Source: CAVVJA01 sp963779485 (GTDB lineage: Bacteria > Actinomycetota > Actinomycetes > Mycobacteriales > Jatrophihabitantaceae). From it: 64,000 nucleotides of DNA. Below the pieces are notes generated by a model, which had not been told where the DNA came from, searched no databases, and was given only the letters and a program-made list of their open reading frames with translations. The stretch covers positions 248,001 through 312,000 of the forward strand of contig CAVZYJ010000009.1 in the NCBI GenBank assembly GCA_963779485.1, given 5' to 3'. Positions 34,764-43,316 of this stretch are shown here, piece by piece; positions within the stretch are counted from its first letter, which is position 1, and the number at the start of each line of letters is the position of its first letter. Both the position numbers and the translations under genes were made by a program.

Positions 34764-35322
34764 GTGAACCGGACGATCTGGGCCGTGGCGGTGGCCGTGA
34801 CGGTCGGCGGCGTGTTCGGTGGCTGCACTGCCACGACGACGGCCCCCGGCCACCGGAGCACGTCGCTGCCGACCGGCACGGCGACCACCCGATCGGAGTC
34901 GACCGCGAGCCGGCTATCAACGACGACCAAGCCGAAACCGCTCCCAACGCGGTCGTCCACTCCGAGACCGGTGTCCTCGACCACGAGTTCCCACTCCACG
35001 CCACCGCCGCGCAATGCGCCGGCCCCGCCGCCTGCGAGCCCGCTGACCTGCAGCCCGTCGATGTCAAACGCGCACCCGGCCGACTACACACCACCGATGT
35101 CATCGTGCACACCGGTGTCCCCGGCGCCATGGTCACTGCTACCGCCCATTACAAGACCACCGACACCACCCATAGCGGCATCGCCGCCAGCACCGGCGTC
35201 GCCGACACTGCGTTCCGGATCAGCCGCGCCACCCCCGGCTACACCGTCACCGTGGACGTGACAGTCACCGCTCAGGGCGCGAGCAAGTCCTGCTCCACCG
35301 CGTTTACCCGCAATGAGACCCC
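34764..35322 (+). pseudogene. Secreted lipoprotein, frameshifted before its C-terminal domain
   Basis: GTG 34764 starts a lipoprotein signal, NRTIWAVAVAVTVGGVFGGC, with lipobox FGGC, then a Thr/Ser/Pro-rich linker to about 35080. In another frame follow DVIVHTGVPGAMVTATAHYK, GIAASTGVADTAFRISRATP and GYTVTVDVTVTAQG, an Ig-like domain common at the end of actinobacterial lipoproteins. The frame changes at about 35085. Repaired, it would be an about 185-residue surface lipoprotein of unknown role. Confidence 0.6.
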
Positions 35323-35645
35323 TGGATCCGAGCACGATCGCGGCGCTGGTGATCGCGGCCGCCGGCGATGTGATTGGCACGTTGACGGAACAAGGACCCA
35401 CCCCACGCGCGCACACCGCAAGGGCGCACACGGCAAGGGCGCGCACAAGCCAAGGACTAGCCCGTTGCTTCGCAGGGCCCCCGCGTGGACTGGTCGATAC
35501 CTGCGCGTACGAGGTCGTCCTGGATCGCCGAATCTGGCGCAAGTTATTGGTCCGTCGGTTTGAGGGTGGCGTCGACGATATGTGCGTCTCTCGGATGCGT
35601 GAACTCAGTTTGGAGCCCGACGGGTTCAGTCGCGAGCGCCACATC
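35323..35645. other. 323-bp stretch without a recognised gene
   Basis: Holds a short GC-rich tandem motif around 35405-35455 (GCGCACACSGCAAGGGC repeated about twice) and open frames with no family resemblance. Precedes the tRNA-Val fragment. Confidence 0.4.
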
Positions 35646-35685
35646 GACACGGTAGGGGTCACTGGTTCGATCCCAGTATCGCCCA
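35646..35685 (+). tRNA. 3' half of tRNA-Val (UAC-type), probable attachment site
   Basis: The plus strand carries the end of the anticodon loop (ACAC), variable region GGGGTC, T-arm CTGGTTCGATCCCAG and acceptor ATCGCCCA of a valine tRNA; the 5' half is missing. A second, independent att scar 3 kb from the tRNA-Met one. Two 9-bp direct repeats follow 50 bp downstream. Confidence 0.65.
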
Positions 35686-35733
35686 CAGAAAATCCCCATA
35701 TATAGCTGGGTTTCCAGCCGGTCTCACGAGACG

Positions 35734-35753
35734 CGCGTCAGATACGCGTCAGA
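35734..35753 (+). repeat. 9-bp direct repeat pair, 11-bp period
   Basis: CGCGTCAGA occurs at 35734-35742 and 35745-35753. The 11-bp spacing equals that of the repeats beside integrases 1 and 2, and the pair lies just past the tRNA-Val fragment, consistent with integrase arm-type sites. Confidence 0.45.
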
Positions 35754-35845
35754 AGATGGCGGACCCGGCCGGTGTTCAGAGCACCAAACCGGGTCCTTGA
35801 CCGGATGGAGCCCGGCCCAGGAACACCCAATCACCTAACACTGCC

Positions 35846-36004
35846 GCGGGCGAACACTTCGCCGACGCCGAACGGATCCTCGCCGCCCTGCCGCTCGTCA
35901 AGCGGCGAGCCGAGCGGGATCGCCACGTCCAGGTCGCGCTCGTCCACGCCACGCTCGCTATCGCCGCGAGCCTCGCTGACGAGGACCACCAGCGCAGACC
36001 GTAG
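35846..36004 (+). pseudogene. Small hypothetical protein, C-terminal part
   Basis: About 50 residues, GEHFADAERILAALPLVKRR and VQVALVHATLAIAASLADE, resemble short helical proteins frequent on actinobacterial elements. No start codon is available before the homologous part, and a TGA blocks the frame upstream, so the 5' end is lost or shifted. Confidence 0.4.
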
Positions 36005-36205
36005 GACAGACCGCAGGCGCATTGTGCCGGTTTATCCGAGCGGGCTTGCTGTTGACGAACGTAAGCCGTGACAGCTTCCTGCCAAGAGCCTGCCAGGCCT
36101 GACGTCGTCCTTGACACGATCAGCTCTGCACCTCGAAGATCCGGCCCACGGGCGTAGTCACGAGCACTTTCGCGGCTGAAAAGCCCAATACTTGGGAAGG
36201 GCGCA

Positions 36206-37009
36206 ATGAGGTTCAAACTCGCTGCAGCTATCGGAATCGGAGCGCTACTAGTCGCTGCAACGGCGATAGCGAACGCGAGCCTGGCGTGGGGGGCCACACC
36301 CCTTAACGATGAGTTCAGCAGCGCCACGGTGATTTCCAGCTTGCCGTTCCAAGACAGGATGCCAGACCTGAGCCAGGCAACGTGGAATCCGTCAACGGAC
36401 CAGTCGAACTGCGGCGGATTTTCGGACAGTCTGTGGTACCAAATCACACCGACGACCAGCGGGCCGATCGCGTTCGACATCGCAGGCAGTTCGAACTTCG
36501 AAGAGGTTACGGACGTGTTCACCGGGACCCCCGGATCATTGACTAACATCGGATGCGGCCAAGTTGGAATGATCGTCAACGTCACCGCCGGAACGACCTA
36601 CTGGATCATGGCTTCCGACCCATGCTGCACTACCGGTGGAAGCCTGAACTTCACCGTGTACCCGGCGGTCGCCCCCCAGGCGACGTTCACGGTTAACAGC
36701 ACCGGCACCGTCGACCGGGGCGGCAACGCGCTGATCAGCGGGACCGTCAATTGCACCGGGTTCATCCCCAACCCAAGCTCGGTCACGGGTAACGTGCGCC
36801 AGGTCTACAAACGCATCAACAGCATCACCGCCAACTTCACTGCCACGAGCGGGTGCAGCGGCGCCCAGACCTGGTCGGCGCTGGCCCAACCAACGACAGG
36901 CGGCTTCGCCCAGGGTTACGCGACCGTGAACGCCTCAGCATCCTTCTGCAACCTGGCTGGATGCGCGAACCCAAGCGGCATCACCGAAGTGATCAGACTC
37001 AAGAAGTGA
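36206..37009 (+). CDS. Secreted beta-rich protein of unknown function
   Basis: 267 residues with a Sec signal peptide (MRFKLAAAIGIGALLVAATA, cleavage near AWGA-TP about 30). The mature part has an N-terminal sandwich-like region (LWYQITPTTSGPIAFDIAG, a metal/carbohydrate-type jelly-roll pattern) and a C-terminal part with FTVNSTGTVDRGGNALISGT and four cysteines, like secreted DUF6299-type proteins. RBS GGAAGGG precedes ATG. Function unknown; extracellular. Intact. Confidence 0.75.
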   Translation: MRFKLAAAIGIGALLVAATAIANASLAWGATPLNDEFSSATVISSLPFQDRMPDLSQATWNPSTDQSNCGGFSDSLWYQITPTTSGPIAFDIAGSSNFEEVTDVFTGTPGSLTNIGCGQVGMIVNVTAGTTYWIMASDPCCTTGGSLNFTVYPAVAPQATFTVNSTGTVDRGGNALISGTVNCTGFIPNPSSVTGNVRQVYKRINSITANFTATSGCSGAQTWSALAQPTTGGFAQGYATVNASASFCNLAGCANPSGITEVIRLKK

Positions 37010-37136
37010 CAAGCGACCAACATCCAGCAACCGATACCGGGCTCACCTGACGCTTCAGCGTTCGAGACGCTGCCCAGCTTCGACGACGCCGGCCGCAACC
37101 ACCCGTCGATCCGTTGATCTTGGGAGGGAGGTCGTC

Positions 37137-37278
37137 ATGTCCCGGCTCCTCTGCTACATCGGGCTTCCACCGATACCGCACCATGTACAACGTCGAAGGA
37201 GAGCGCTACTTCGAATGCTCCCGATGTAAGAAATACAAGGAAGTTCCGCCGTTCGGCACGCTTGGCGGCGGCTCCTGA
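37137..37278 (+). pseudogene. Very short zinc-ribbon-like protein with one slip
   Basis: ATG 37137 has an excellent GGAGGGAGG and starts MSRLLCYIG; removing one G from the GGG run at 37161-37163 gives GFHRYRTMYNVEGERYFECS, then RCKKYKEVPPFGTLGGGS and TGA at 37276-37278. The result is a 46-residue protein with CxxC typical of small actinobacterial zinc ribbons. The lesion is a homopolymer slip, a likely read error. Confidence 0.55.
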
Positions 37279-37354
37279 CGGGTCTAAAGGCTCGATGGGC
37301 GGCGCGGCCGTCGGACCTATTGCGCTTCGCTCTCCCCGCGTGTCACAGTCGAAC

Positions 37355-37597
37355 ATGCGTTCGAGAGTCAGGTCAGACGGTTCGGTCGAGGAAGTCCCGC
37401 CCGAACGCTGCCCCGCCGGTCACCCGCTGCTCCCGCACGGCACCCTGGTCGGCTGGAGCCCGTGCGACTGCACCTCGGGAGTGCATGGTCATCGCACCTA
37501 CCGTTGCCGGTTCCTGGTCGACGGGCGCGAGTGCGGCCTGGTGCTCAGCTTCCCGCCCTGCCGTGACCCGTCAGCGGGCCCGTCGTCATGGGTTTGA
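37355..37597 (+). CDS. Small Cys/His-rich (zinc-binding type) protein
   Basis: 80 residues from ATG 37355. ERCPAGHPLLPHGTLVGWSP, CDCTSGVHGHRTYRCRF and a final CGLV give the CxxGH...CxC...C...C spacing of short actinobacterial putative zinc-binding proteins of unknown role. A longer start at 37262 is possible but non-homologous. It may pair with the small zinc-ribbon gene just upstream. Confidence 0.6.
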   Translation: MRSRVRSDGSVEEVPPERCPAGHPLLPHGTLVGWSPCDCTSGVHGHRTYRCRFLVDGRECGLVLSFPPCRDPSAGPSSWV

Positions 37598-37685
37598 CAG
37601 TCGACAACGCGATCGCGGCGGCGGGGCATACGACACCGCCCCGGGCGGGGTGGCCCGGGGCGGTGACGCTCGTACTCGTTCTTGG

Positions 37686-38720
37686 TTAGTGCAGGACGGT
37701 GTGGTGGATCGGGCCGCCGTTGACGGATTGGCTCATCAGGGTCCAGTTGCCGTTGCCGTTCGGGTCGGGGCTGTCGAAGTAGACGCCGGTGAGGTTGATC
37801 GTGGTGTTGCCCACGGTGATGGTGAAGTTGCCGGTGTCGCGGATCATCTGCGGGGCGTCCTCGAGCCAGACCTTCGTCATCGCCGGCACATGCGCATCCA
37901 TCGATTCTTCGAACTCGTGGCTGGTGGTCCATTCGTGGTGGTAGGTGGCGGTGAGCGAGGCGTCGACCAAGTCGAACAGCTTGCCGCCGACGGTGGCGCT
38001 GATGTCGACGCTGTCGCTGATGTCGACGGTGTCCTTCTCGGTGAGGGTGTAGTCGGCCTCGACCTTGCTGGCGTTGGTGAACGAGTCACCGACCTGGTGT
38101 TGCTGCCCGTCGACGTACGTCCTGCTGGTCGGGGTGAACGTGCAGGTGGTGGTGGCGTCGACCGCGCACAACTGCTTGAGCACGTCGGCCTGCTGCTGGG
38201 CCTGCGCGCTGTTGTAGTTGATGACGGTGCCGGCCGGTTCGAGGAGGTTGATGACCATGCCGTCACTGTTGGGGTCGGACCAGGTGTCCTTGCCTGATGT
38301 GACGTCGACGCTGGACGACGTGTTCTCCCACGCTAAGAGGTGCAGGTGGACGACGAACGCGTCGGTGCCGTTTGAGTAGATGGCATCGTCGTTCTGGGCG
38401 CTGAAGGACCTGTACTGCACTTCGAAGTCGGCGTACTGCCCGGGCGGCAGCACTGACCCGATCGGCGGCGTGCCCTCGAAGTTGCCGTCGCCGTTGATTG
38501 CCTGCAGGGTCAACGGCGTCGTGGTCAGGTTGTAGATGTGGAACCCTTTCGAGGACTGAGGCGCGCCCACCTGAGTCGACGGGTGGGGTGAGGTGCTGCT
38601 CGACCCGGCGGCGTGCGGGGCCTGGCCGGTGGGGGTGGCGGCGAATGCGGCGCTCGCGCCGATCCCGCACAGCGCGGCGGCGGCCAGCACGACCCCGGCG
38701 GTCTTGGTGACGATGTTCAT
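37686..38720 (-). CDS. Secreted protein, possible aerolysin/ETX-MTX2-like beta-pore former
   Basis: 344 residues with a clear signal peptide (MNIVTKTAGVVLAAAALCGI to AFA-ATP, about 28). The middle (about 50-190) is beta-rich: GFHIYNLTTTPLTLQAING, then EVQYRSFSAQNDDAIYSNG. From about 215 long alternating strands occur: SKVEADYTLTEKDTVDISDS, VDISATVGGKLFDLVDASL, TATYHHEWTTSHEFEESM, then VPAMTKVWLEDAP and FTITVGNTTINLTGVYF. An amphipathic Ser/Thr-rich stretch flanked by long strands and a 'p-a-x-x-v' turn is the layout of aerolysin-fold toxins. This is fold-level inference only. Intact, with RBS GGGAGAACC before ATG. Confidence 0.7.
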   Translation of the reverse strand: MNIVTKTAGVVLAAAALCGIGASAAFAATPTGQAPHAAGSSSTSPHPSTQVGAPQSSKGFHIYNLTTTPLTLQAINGDGNFEGTPPIGSVLPPGQYADFEVQYRSFSAQNDDAIYSNGTDAFVVHLHLLAWENTSSSVDVTSGKDTWSDPNSDGMVINLLEPAGTVINYNSAQAQQQADVLKQLCAVDATTTCTFTPTSRTYVDGQQHQVGDSFTNASKVEADYTLTEKDTVDISDSVDISATVGGKLFDLVDASLTATYHHEWTTSHEFEESMDAHVPAMTKVWLEDAPQMIRDTGNFTITVGNTTINLTGVYFDSPDPNGNGNWTLMSQSVNGGPIHHTVLH

Positions 38721-39054
38721 GATGGTTCTCCCTTTCGGTGTGGTGGATCATCCGGGTCTTCCGGCTCCCGCCGGGGCCTGTCCCCGACACCCCAGAGACT
38801 CCGCCGAACCACGACCGACACCCATCCGGCAACCGGGCCACGAACCGGGTGAAATCCTGTTCCCTCGATCGGGGGACAGCACCTCGCCGTGCGCGACAAC
38901 CAGCGGGCTGGCGCTGATCGGTTCCTTGTCGATGGCGTGAGCGCCAGAGAATATAGCTATGGGTTCACGGCATGGTCCGCGAAGACGACACGGGTCTGTA
39001 TGTCGAATTGTGGTGCCCGTGGCCGGATGAGTTGTGATTACTACACCTTCGTGG
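38721..39054. other. 334-bp gap upstream of the secreted protein gene
   Basis: Probably carries the promoter of the secreted protein gene on the minus strand. Open frames here lack family resemblance. Confidence 0.4.
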
Positions 39055-39180
39055 TCACCGCGGCACCGGCACGCGTCGCTTGTTGCGGGCGCACGCCGGG
39101 CAGCGGATCGCCTGGCCGGCTTTCGCCTTTGTGCGCCAGGTGTTTCCGCATCGGCACCGCAACGTCCCTCGTGCCCCAGA
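39055..39180 (-). pseudogene. Zinc-ribbon fragment
   Basis: Minus-strand frame ends GTLRCRCGNTWRTKAKAGQA and IRCPACARNKRRVPVPR with two CxC/CxxC knuckles, like short rubrerythrin-type zinc ribbons in actinobacteria. No start codon in frame upstream; the N-terminus cannot be placed. Confidence 0.4.
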
Positions 39181-39645
39181 CGGGCCTGGGACTGCCCCAG
39201 ATGCCGAAGGTTCGACGTAGTCAGGGTGTAGGTAGCTCGGCGCTGACGCGAAACGAGACCATGACCGACCGCGCGCCGTTCGTCTCCGCCATGCCGCGAT
39301 CGCACGACATCCGCTGACATCCGCCGGGACCTCGAAGGCCTCACATGCCCTGTAGTCCGATCGGGGTTACAGGGACACTCGGAGACGGCGTCTGTGGCCG
39401 CCCTGCGGCGCTCGGCTCGATTCCTGGCCGCTTGCGGCCGTGCCCACCTTGCCGCTTCGCCTGGCCTCGACCGCTCAGAGGCCACACGGTCCACAGAAGA
39501 CCACACGGCGCACAGGCGGCCACATAGTCCACACAGCGCACAGCACGCACACGGCGCACAGGAGGCCTCGACCGGATGGCACGCCTAAACATTTATCGTC
39601 ATAGGTAGTGGCAGAACGGCCGCATTCGTGCGCACGCGCGCGCGT
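39181..39645. other. 465-bp gap left of IS630
   Basis: No recognised gene. Contains a loose run of CACACGG/CACAGG motifs at 39480-39560 (CACACGGCGCACAGG twice, 38-40 bp apart) that is neither regular nor long enough to be an array. Confidence 0.4.
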
Positions 39646-39648
39646 CTA

Positions 39649-40763
39649 GTGTTGCGTGTCGGAAATGACTTTACGGTGTGAGTTCGGGACAATGAGGCGT
39701 GTCTGTTGCTGCGCCTGTTGTGCTGCGTGCCGGTGATGAGCCGAAGCTGACTGCGATGGTGCGGTCTTCGACGGTGGAGGCGGGGTTGGCGCAGCGGGCG
39801 CGGATCGTGCTGCTGGCTGCGGAGGGTCTGCCGAACGCGGAGATCGCGCGTCGAGTCGGGATGAGCCGCCCGACCGTGATCCAGTGGCGTAGCCGGTATG
39901 AGGCTGGCGGCGTGAACGCGTTGGGTGATCTGGACCGGTCGGGCAGGCCACCGGTGATCGATGACGCCGAGGTCGTGGTGGCGACCTTGACTGCGCCGCC
40001 GGAATCGCTTGGAGTGACGCACTGGTCTGCGCGCCTGCTTGCGAAGCACCTGGGGATCTCGTTCGCGTCAGTGGCCCGGATCTGGCGGGAGTGGAAACTG
40101 CAGCCGTGGCGCCGGGAGACGTTCAAGTTCTCCACCGACCCGGAACTGGACGCCAAGGTCCGCGACGTCGTCGGGCTGTATTTGAACCCGCCGCGCAACG
40201 CCGTCGTCGTGTGCATCGACGAGAAAACCCAAGTGCAAGCTCTCGACCGCACCGCGCCGATCCTGCCGATGCGGCCCGGACTGCCGGAGAAAGCCACCCA
40301 CGACTACGTCCGCCACGGCACCACCAGCCTGTTCGCGGCCCTGGAAGTCGCGACCGGGAAAGTGACCGACGCCTGCTACGACCGGCACACCAACGTCGAG
40401 TTCCTCGACTTCCTGAAACTGGTGTCCAAGGCCTACCCACGGGTCAAGCTGCACGTGGTCGCCGACAACTACGCCACCCACAAGCACCCAAAAGTGAAGG
40501 CGTGGCTGGCGCGCAACCCGCGGATCGCGATGCATTACACCCCGACCTGCGGGTCGTGGCTCAATCTCGTCGAGGTCTTCTTCGGGATCATCACCCGCCA
40601 GGCCATCCGCCGCGGCACCTTCACCTCCGTCAAAGACCTCATCGCCGCCATCGAGACCTTCATCGACGGCTGGAACGAGCGCTGCGAGCCGTTCGTCTGG
40701 ACGAAAACCGCAGACGAAATCCTCACCAAGACAAACCGTAAGAAGACTTCAAACACGCGACAC
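39649..40763 (+). mobile_element. IS630-family insertion sequence with TA duplication
   Basis: Ends are visible: left GTGTTGCGTGTCGGAAATG and right, complemented, GTGTCGCGTGTTTGAAGTC, followed by a shared TTACGGT further in. Each end abuts TA (39647-39648 and 40764-40765), in the context CTAG on both sides, matching the IS630/Tc1 TA target duplication. Length about 1.1 kb, one intact transposase. Likely a complete and recent insertion. Confidence 0.85.
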
Positions 40764-40766
40764 TAG
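39699..40766 (+). CDS. IS630-family transposase
   Basis: 355-residue DDE transposase with two N-terminal HTH segments (LPNAEIARRVGMSRPTVIQW and LLAKHLGISFASVARIWREW) and the catalytic triad Asp174 (VCIDEKTQ), Asp256 (HVVADNYATHKH) and Glu292 (SWLNLVEVFFG). Its TAG stop coincides with the right CTAG junction, so the coding sequence runs into the terminal repeat. Uninterrupted. Confidence 0.95.
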   Translation: MSVAAPVVLRAGDEPKLTAMVRSSTVEAGLAQRARIVLLAAEGLPNAEIARRVGMSRPTVIQWRSRYEAGGVNALGDLDRSGRPPVIDDAEVVVATLTAPPESLGVTHWSARLLAKHLGISFASVARIWREWKLQPWRRETFKFSTDPELDAKVRDVVGLYLNPPRNAVVVCIDEKTQVQALDRTAPILPMRPGLPEKATHDYVRHGTTSLFAALEVATGKVTDACYDRHTNVEFLDFLKLVSKAYPRVKLHVVADNYATHKHPKVKAWLARNPRIAMHYTPTCGSWLNLVEVFFGIITRQAIRRGTFTSVKDLIAAIETFIDGWNERCEPFVWTKTADEILTKTNRKKTSNTRH

Positions 40767-40845
40767 CCGCCAAATGTGCGCACATCGCGCGCATCGGTGA
40801 CCACTCGCGCGCACTAGCGACCGTTGTGGCGCCTAACGCGCGCGG

Positions 40846-41352
40846 CTAACCGCCCTCGCCGTGTCGCCGAGCGTTCGACCCGGCGAGTACGGCCACATCC
40901 ATCCGCTTCTCCGACCGCCGCGACGAGCACAGCGTCTTACCGGTCGCCAGCTTCGCGTAGCAGCGCACATCCATACGCGCGCCTTGCTCCTCAAGTCCGC
41001 CTGCCACTACCGACGGCTCGAGGAAGAACGTCACCGACTCACCGTCGATGAGGCGATGCGGAAGCTCTGGCCCTGAACGCCACGCCGCGTGAATTCCCGC
41101 GTACGGCATCTTCTGCCACTCTTTGCCTGGCACTTGGACCATCACACCAACGTCCGACACCGTCACGGGCAACCGCCCGACGTTGGTCAGGTCGATGCTC
41201 AGCCACCATAGGCCTGTCTCCGTAACCACCGTGTTCGAGGCCGACACCTTGACCCGTGGACCGGACACAACCGTCTGCCACACCTGCGCGGTCAACGCGG
41301 ACAGGCCCGTGACTGCGCCGATGATGGCGACGGTGAGCGTGGCCGCGTTCAC
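40846..41352 (-). CDS. Small membrane-anchored protein
   Basis: 168 residues with an N-terminal membrane helix (NAATLTVAIIGAVTGLSAL) and an extracytoplasmic or cytosolic beta domain: WWLSIDLTNVGRLPVTVSDV, GPELPHRLIDGES and RCYAKLATGKTLCSS. The form is frequent near phage and island genes of actinobacteria but has no assigned function. First of four consecutive envelope-type genes on the minus/plus strands to 42.9 kb. Confidence 0.65.
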   Translation of the reverse strand: MNAATLTVAIIGAVTGLSALTAQVWQTVVSGPRVKVSASNTVVTETGLWWLSIDLTNVGRLPVTVSDVGVMVQVPGKEWQKMPYAGIHAAWRSGPELPHRLIDGESVTFFLEPSVVAGGLEEQGARMDVRCYAKLATGKTLCSSRRSEKRMDVAVLAGSNARRHGEGG

Positions 41353-41360
41353 CCGGCGCC

Positions 41361-41804
41361 TCAGTTGGTCGGAGTCAGGCTGTATGAGGCGATCACAGAG
41401 GCGGCGTCGTGCCCCGAGGCAATCGCCTCGGCAAGCTTCTCGGCGTCATGCGATCCGAACACAACCAGCGCGTTGCCGGCCCAGACCGTCGAGCCTTTCC
41501 CGTTCACGCTCTCCCACGACTTCCGCACTTCCTCGCCGTATGCGCGCGACGGGTACGCGTGCAGCGAGACCAGGCTGTGCGGGTACCCGTAGTCGATGTT
41601 GCAGGCGCCTACGGCCACCGTCCCGGACGGCTCGTCAGGACCGAACGGGCCATCGTTCTCGCTGTAGCCGGTGCAGTCGATGCGCTGCGCGATCTAACTA
41701 GCCGTCAGGCCTTTCATGCTGTCCCACGTCGAGGGTGTCGGGCCACCGCCGCAGGCTGTGAGCGCGGCGATGGCCGCGAGTGCGAGGCCTACGAGCTTCC
41801 GCAC
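41361..41804 (-). pseudogene. Lipoprotein gene with an in-frame amber codon
   Basis: One continuous frame from GTG 41804: lipoprotein signal VRKLVGLALAAIAALTACGG (lipobox LTAC), WDSMKGLTAS, then TAG at 41694-41696, then IAQRIDCTGYSENDGPFG and the rest to CNIDYGYPHSLVSLHAYPS and the 41361 end. Both sides of the TAG are clearly one 147-residue protein. The downstream part alone (from ATG 41618) lacks the signal. The lesion is a base substitution, not an indel. Confidence 0.7.
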
Positions 41805-41813
41805 CGTCCCACA

Positions 41814-42362
41814 TCAGCCGATCCGAGCCCAGGTGCAGCCTCCGGTGAGTTCCAGCGCCTTCCCACCGACCTGGATGGTGGTTGGCCCGGAGATGTTGCC
41901 ATTATCGGCGATGTCCTGCGTGTTCAGCGAGTTCAGCACAGCCCAGTAGCAGGAGTCGGTGATGGCGCTCGATCCGGGGCCTGCCGTCTTGTAGACGCCG
42001 GGCTGGATGTCGGTGCCGACGACGTAGGTCCCGTCGCTGAGCGTGGTGTAGGTCTGTGGCACTGACTTGGTCACGGTCCTGACCGGGCCTGGCACCGGCA
42101 CCTTCACTTGCTGCGTTCGGACCACCGTCGCGGTCGGTGTCGTGGTGACCGTCGCCGTCGCCGTCTGCGTGGTCACCGGACCAGGCACGGCCTTCGTCTT
42201 GCTCGACGCGGCGCCTGCTGCCGCGCCGATGACGGCTACCGCCAGCACTCCCATCACGACCCAGGCCCACACAGGCACGCGAGTGCGGGGCTTCCCCGGC
42301 GGCGGTTGCGGCGGCGTCCACGTCGGTGGTTCGACAGGTTGCCTCGGATCGGTAAACGTCAC
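41814..42362 (-). CDS. Membrane-anchored secreted-domain protein
   Basis: 182 residues: Pro-rich cytosolic N-terminus, one membrane helix (VWAWVVMGVLAVAVIGAAAG), a Thr/Val-rich linker, and a C-terminal domain GTYVVGTDIQPGVYKTAGPG, CYWAVLNSLNTQDIADNGN, GGKALELTGGCTW that recurs in many actinobacterial surface proteins. Unknown function. It precedes the lipoprotein gene by 10 bp, so the two were probably co-transcribed. Confidence 0.75.
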   Translation of the reverse strand: MTFTDPRQPVEPPTWTPPQPPPGKPRTRVPVWAWVVMGVLAVAVIGAAAGAASSKTKAVPGPVTTQTATATVTTTPTATVVRTQQVKVPVPGPVRTVTKSVPQTYTTLSDGTYVVGTDIQPGVYKTAGPGSSAITDSCYWAVLNSLNTQDIADNGNISGPTTIQVGGKALELTGGCTWARIG

Positions 42363-42548
42363 AGCAGTTCCCCCCGTGTGTGATCGCAGTGCGGGACCGT
42401 AGCAGGTGCCACGTATGGCTGACTGCAGGGGGTACTCACCTGTCGACGGTCACCACTCCCGTGCGCGCATGGCGTCGACCGCCTTTGTGTCGGCCGCTAG
42501 CCTGCTCGCCGTGCCTGCCAGTGATGACGAGCCGCAGCAAAGGACGCG

Positions 42549-42908
42549 ATGAGACCCCGGACGACCACCACAGCCGTTGCCCTGGCCCTAACCCTCGCCG
42601 CGTGCAGCAGCAACAGCGGCAACAAGGCCGGCACCGGCAACAACGCCAGTCTGCCCACACTTTGCACCAAGCTCGGGCACTCGTTCACCGAGGAGACCGG
42701 CGAACACGAGCTGTATACGAGCGACCAAGGCGAGTGCGGGCAACTCACGCTGCGTGCGTTCAATGGCAGCGGCACCCGCGACCAGTGGCTGGCAGTGGCC
42801 CAACAGTTCGGCGGGAACTATCTTGTCGGCGACCGCTGGGTGGTCGTCAGCGACGATCCCGCACTGCTCGACACCGCTCGAACGAAAGTCGGCGGCAACC
42901 GCCGCTAG
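42549..42908 (+). CDS. Small lipoprotein
   Basis: 119 residues with lipoprotein signal RPRTTTTAVALALTLAACSS (lipobox LAAC) and a mature part with two cysteines (LCTKLGHSF, GECGQLTLRAF) and WLAVAQQFGGNYLVGDRW. No family recognised. Divergent from the membrane-anchored gene to its left. Confidence 0.7.
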   Translation: MRPRTTTTAVALALTLAACSSNSGNKAGTGNNASLPTLCTKLGHSFTEETGEHELYTSDQGECGQLTLRAFNGSGTRDQWLAVAQQFGGNYLVGDRWVVVSDDPALLDTARTKVGGNRR

Positions 42909-42923
42909 TCAAGCCTGTCCGCC

Positions 42924-43275
42924 GTGGAACTTGCTGCCGTCATCATCGCCGGTCTGGCGCTCGCCGTGTCCGTCTGGTCGGTGCTCGACTCACGTGCCAG
43001 CGCACGCCGATCCGCGGGGTCGTACTGACCGCTCTGCCATTGCTTCTGAACGGTCCGCATCCGCGGCCGAACGGTCCGCCATTGCTGCCGAGCGCCAGAT
43101 TGAGATGGCCACGACCTACCGCGTCCCGTGGCGGCGGAGTAAACGACGCCGGCACGGACCTTCCCCCGACGACGAACCGCATTGGCAATTTCGCTCTCTG
43201 ACGAGTCGTCCCGTATCTGGATCCCTCGTTCGGAGCGGCACAGCCGACGCGATGGCTATCGCTGACCAGGTCTGA
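42924..43275 (+). pseudogene. Short membrane/coiled protein with a frame change
   Basis: GTG 42924 starts a membrane helix, VELAAVIIAGLALAVSVWSV then LDSRASARRSAGSY, and stops; in the next frame RSAIASERSASAAERSAIAA and ERQIEMATTYRVPW follow, an AER-rich helix of the sort expected after such an anchor. Frame change about 43022. Family unknown; tentative. Confidence 0.4.
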
Positions 43276-43316
43276 CCGCAGCACTCAGGGCCCTAGAAGG
43301 CGAGCAGACTGGCGCC

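Noticed and set aside
35400..35460. GC-rich tandem GCACAC/GCAAGG motif
   Set aside because: Only about two short imperfect units; probably simple-sequence noise.
35084..35686. Minus-strand protein starting MGDTGIEPVTPTV
   Set aside because: This peptide is a common false translation of tRNA 3' ends; it arises from the tRNA-Val fragment.
38748..39506. 252-codon minus-strand open frame
   Set aside because: Uneven Arg/Ser-rich composition, no family likeness, and overlaps a better zinc-ribbon frame.
39480..39565. Repeated CACACGG/CACAGG text resembling a small repeat array
   Set aside because: Irregular spacing, no conserved spacers or repeats of 20 bp or more, and no cas genes; not a CRISPR.
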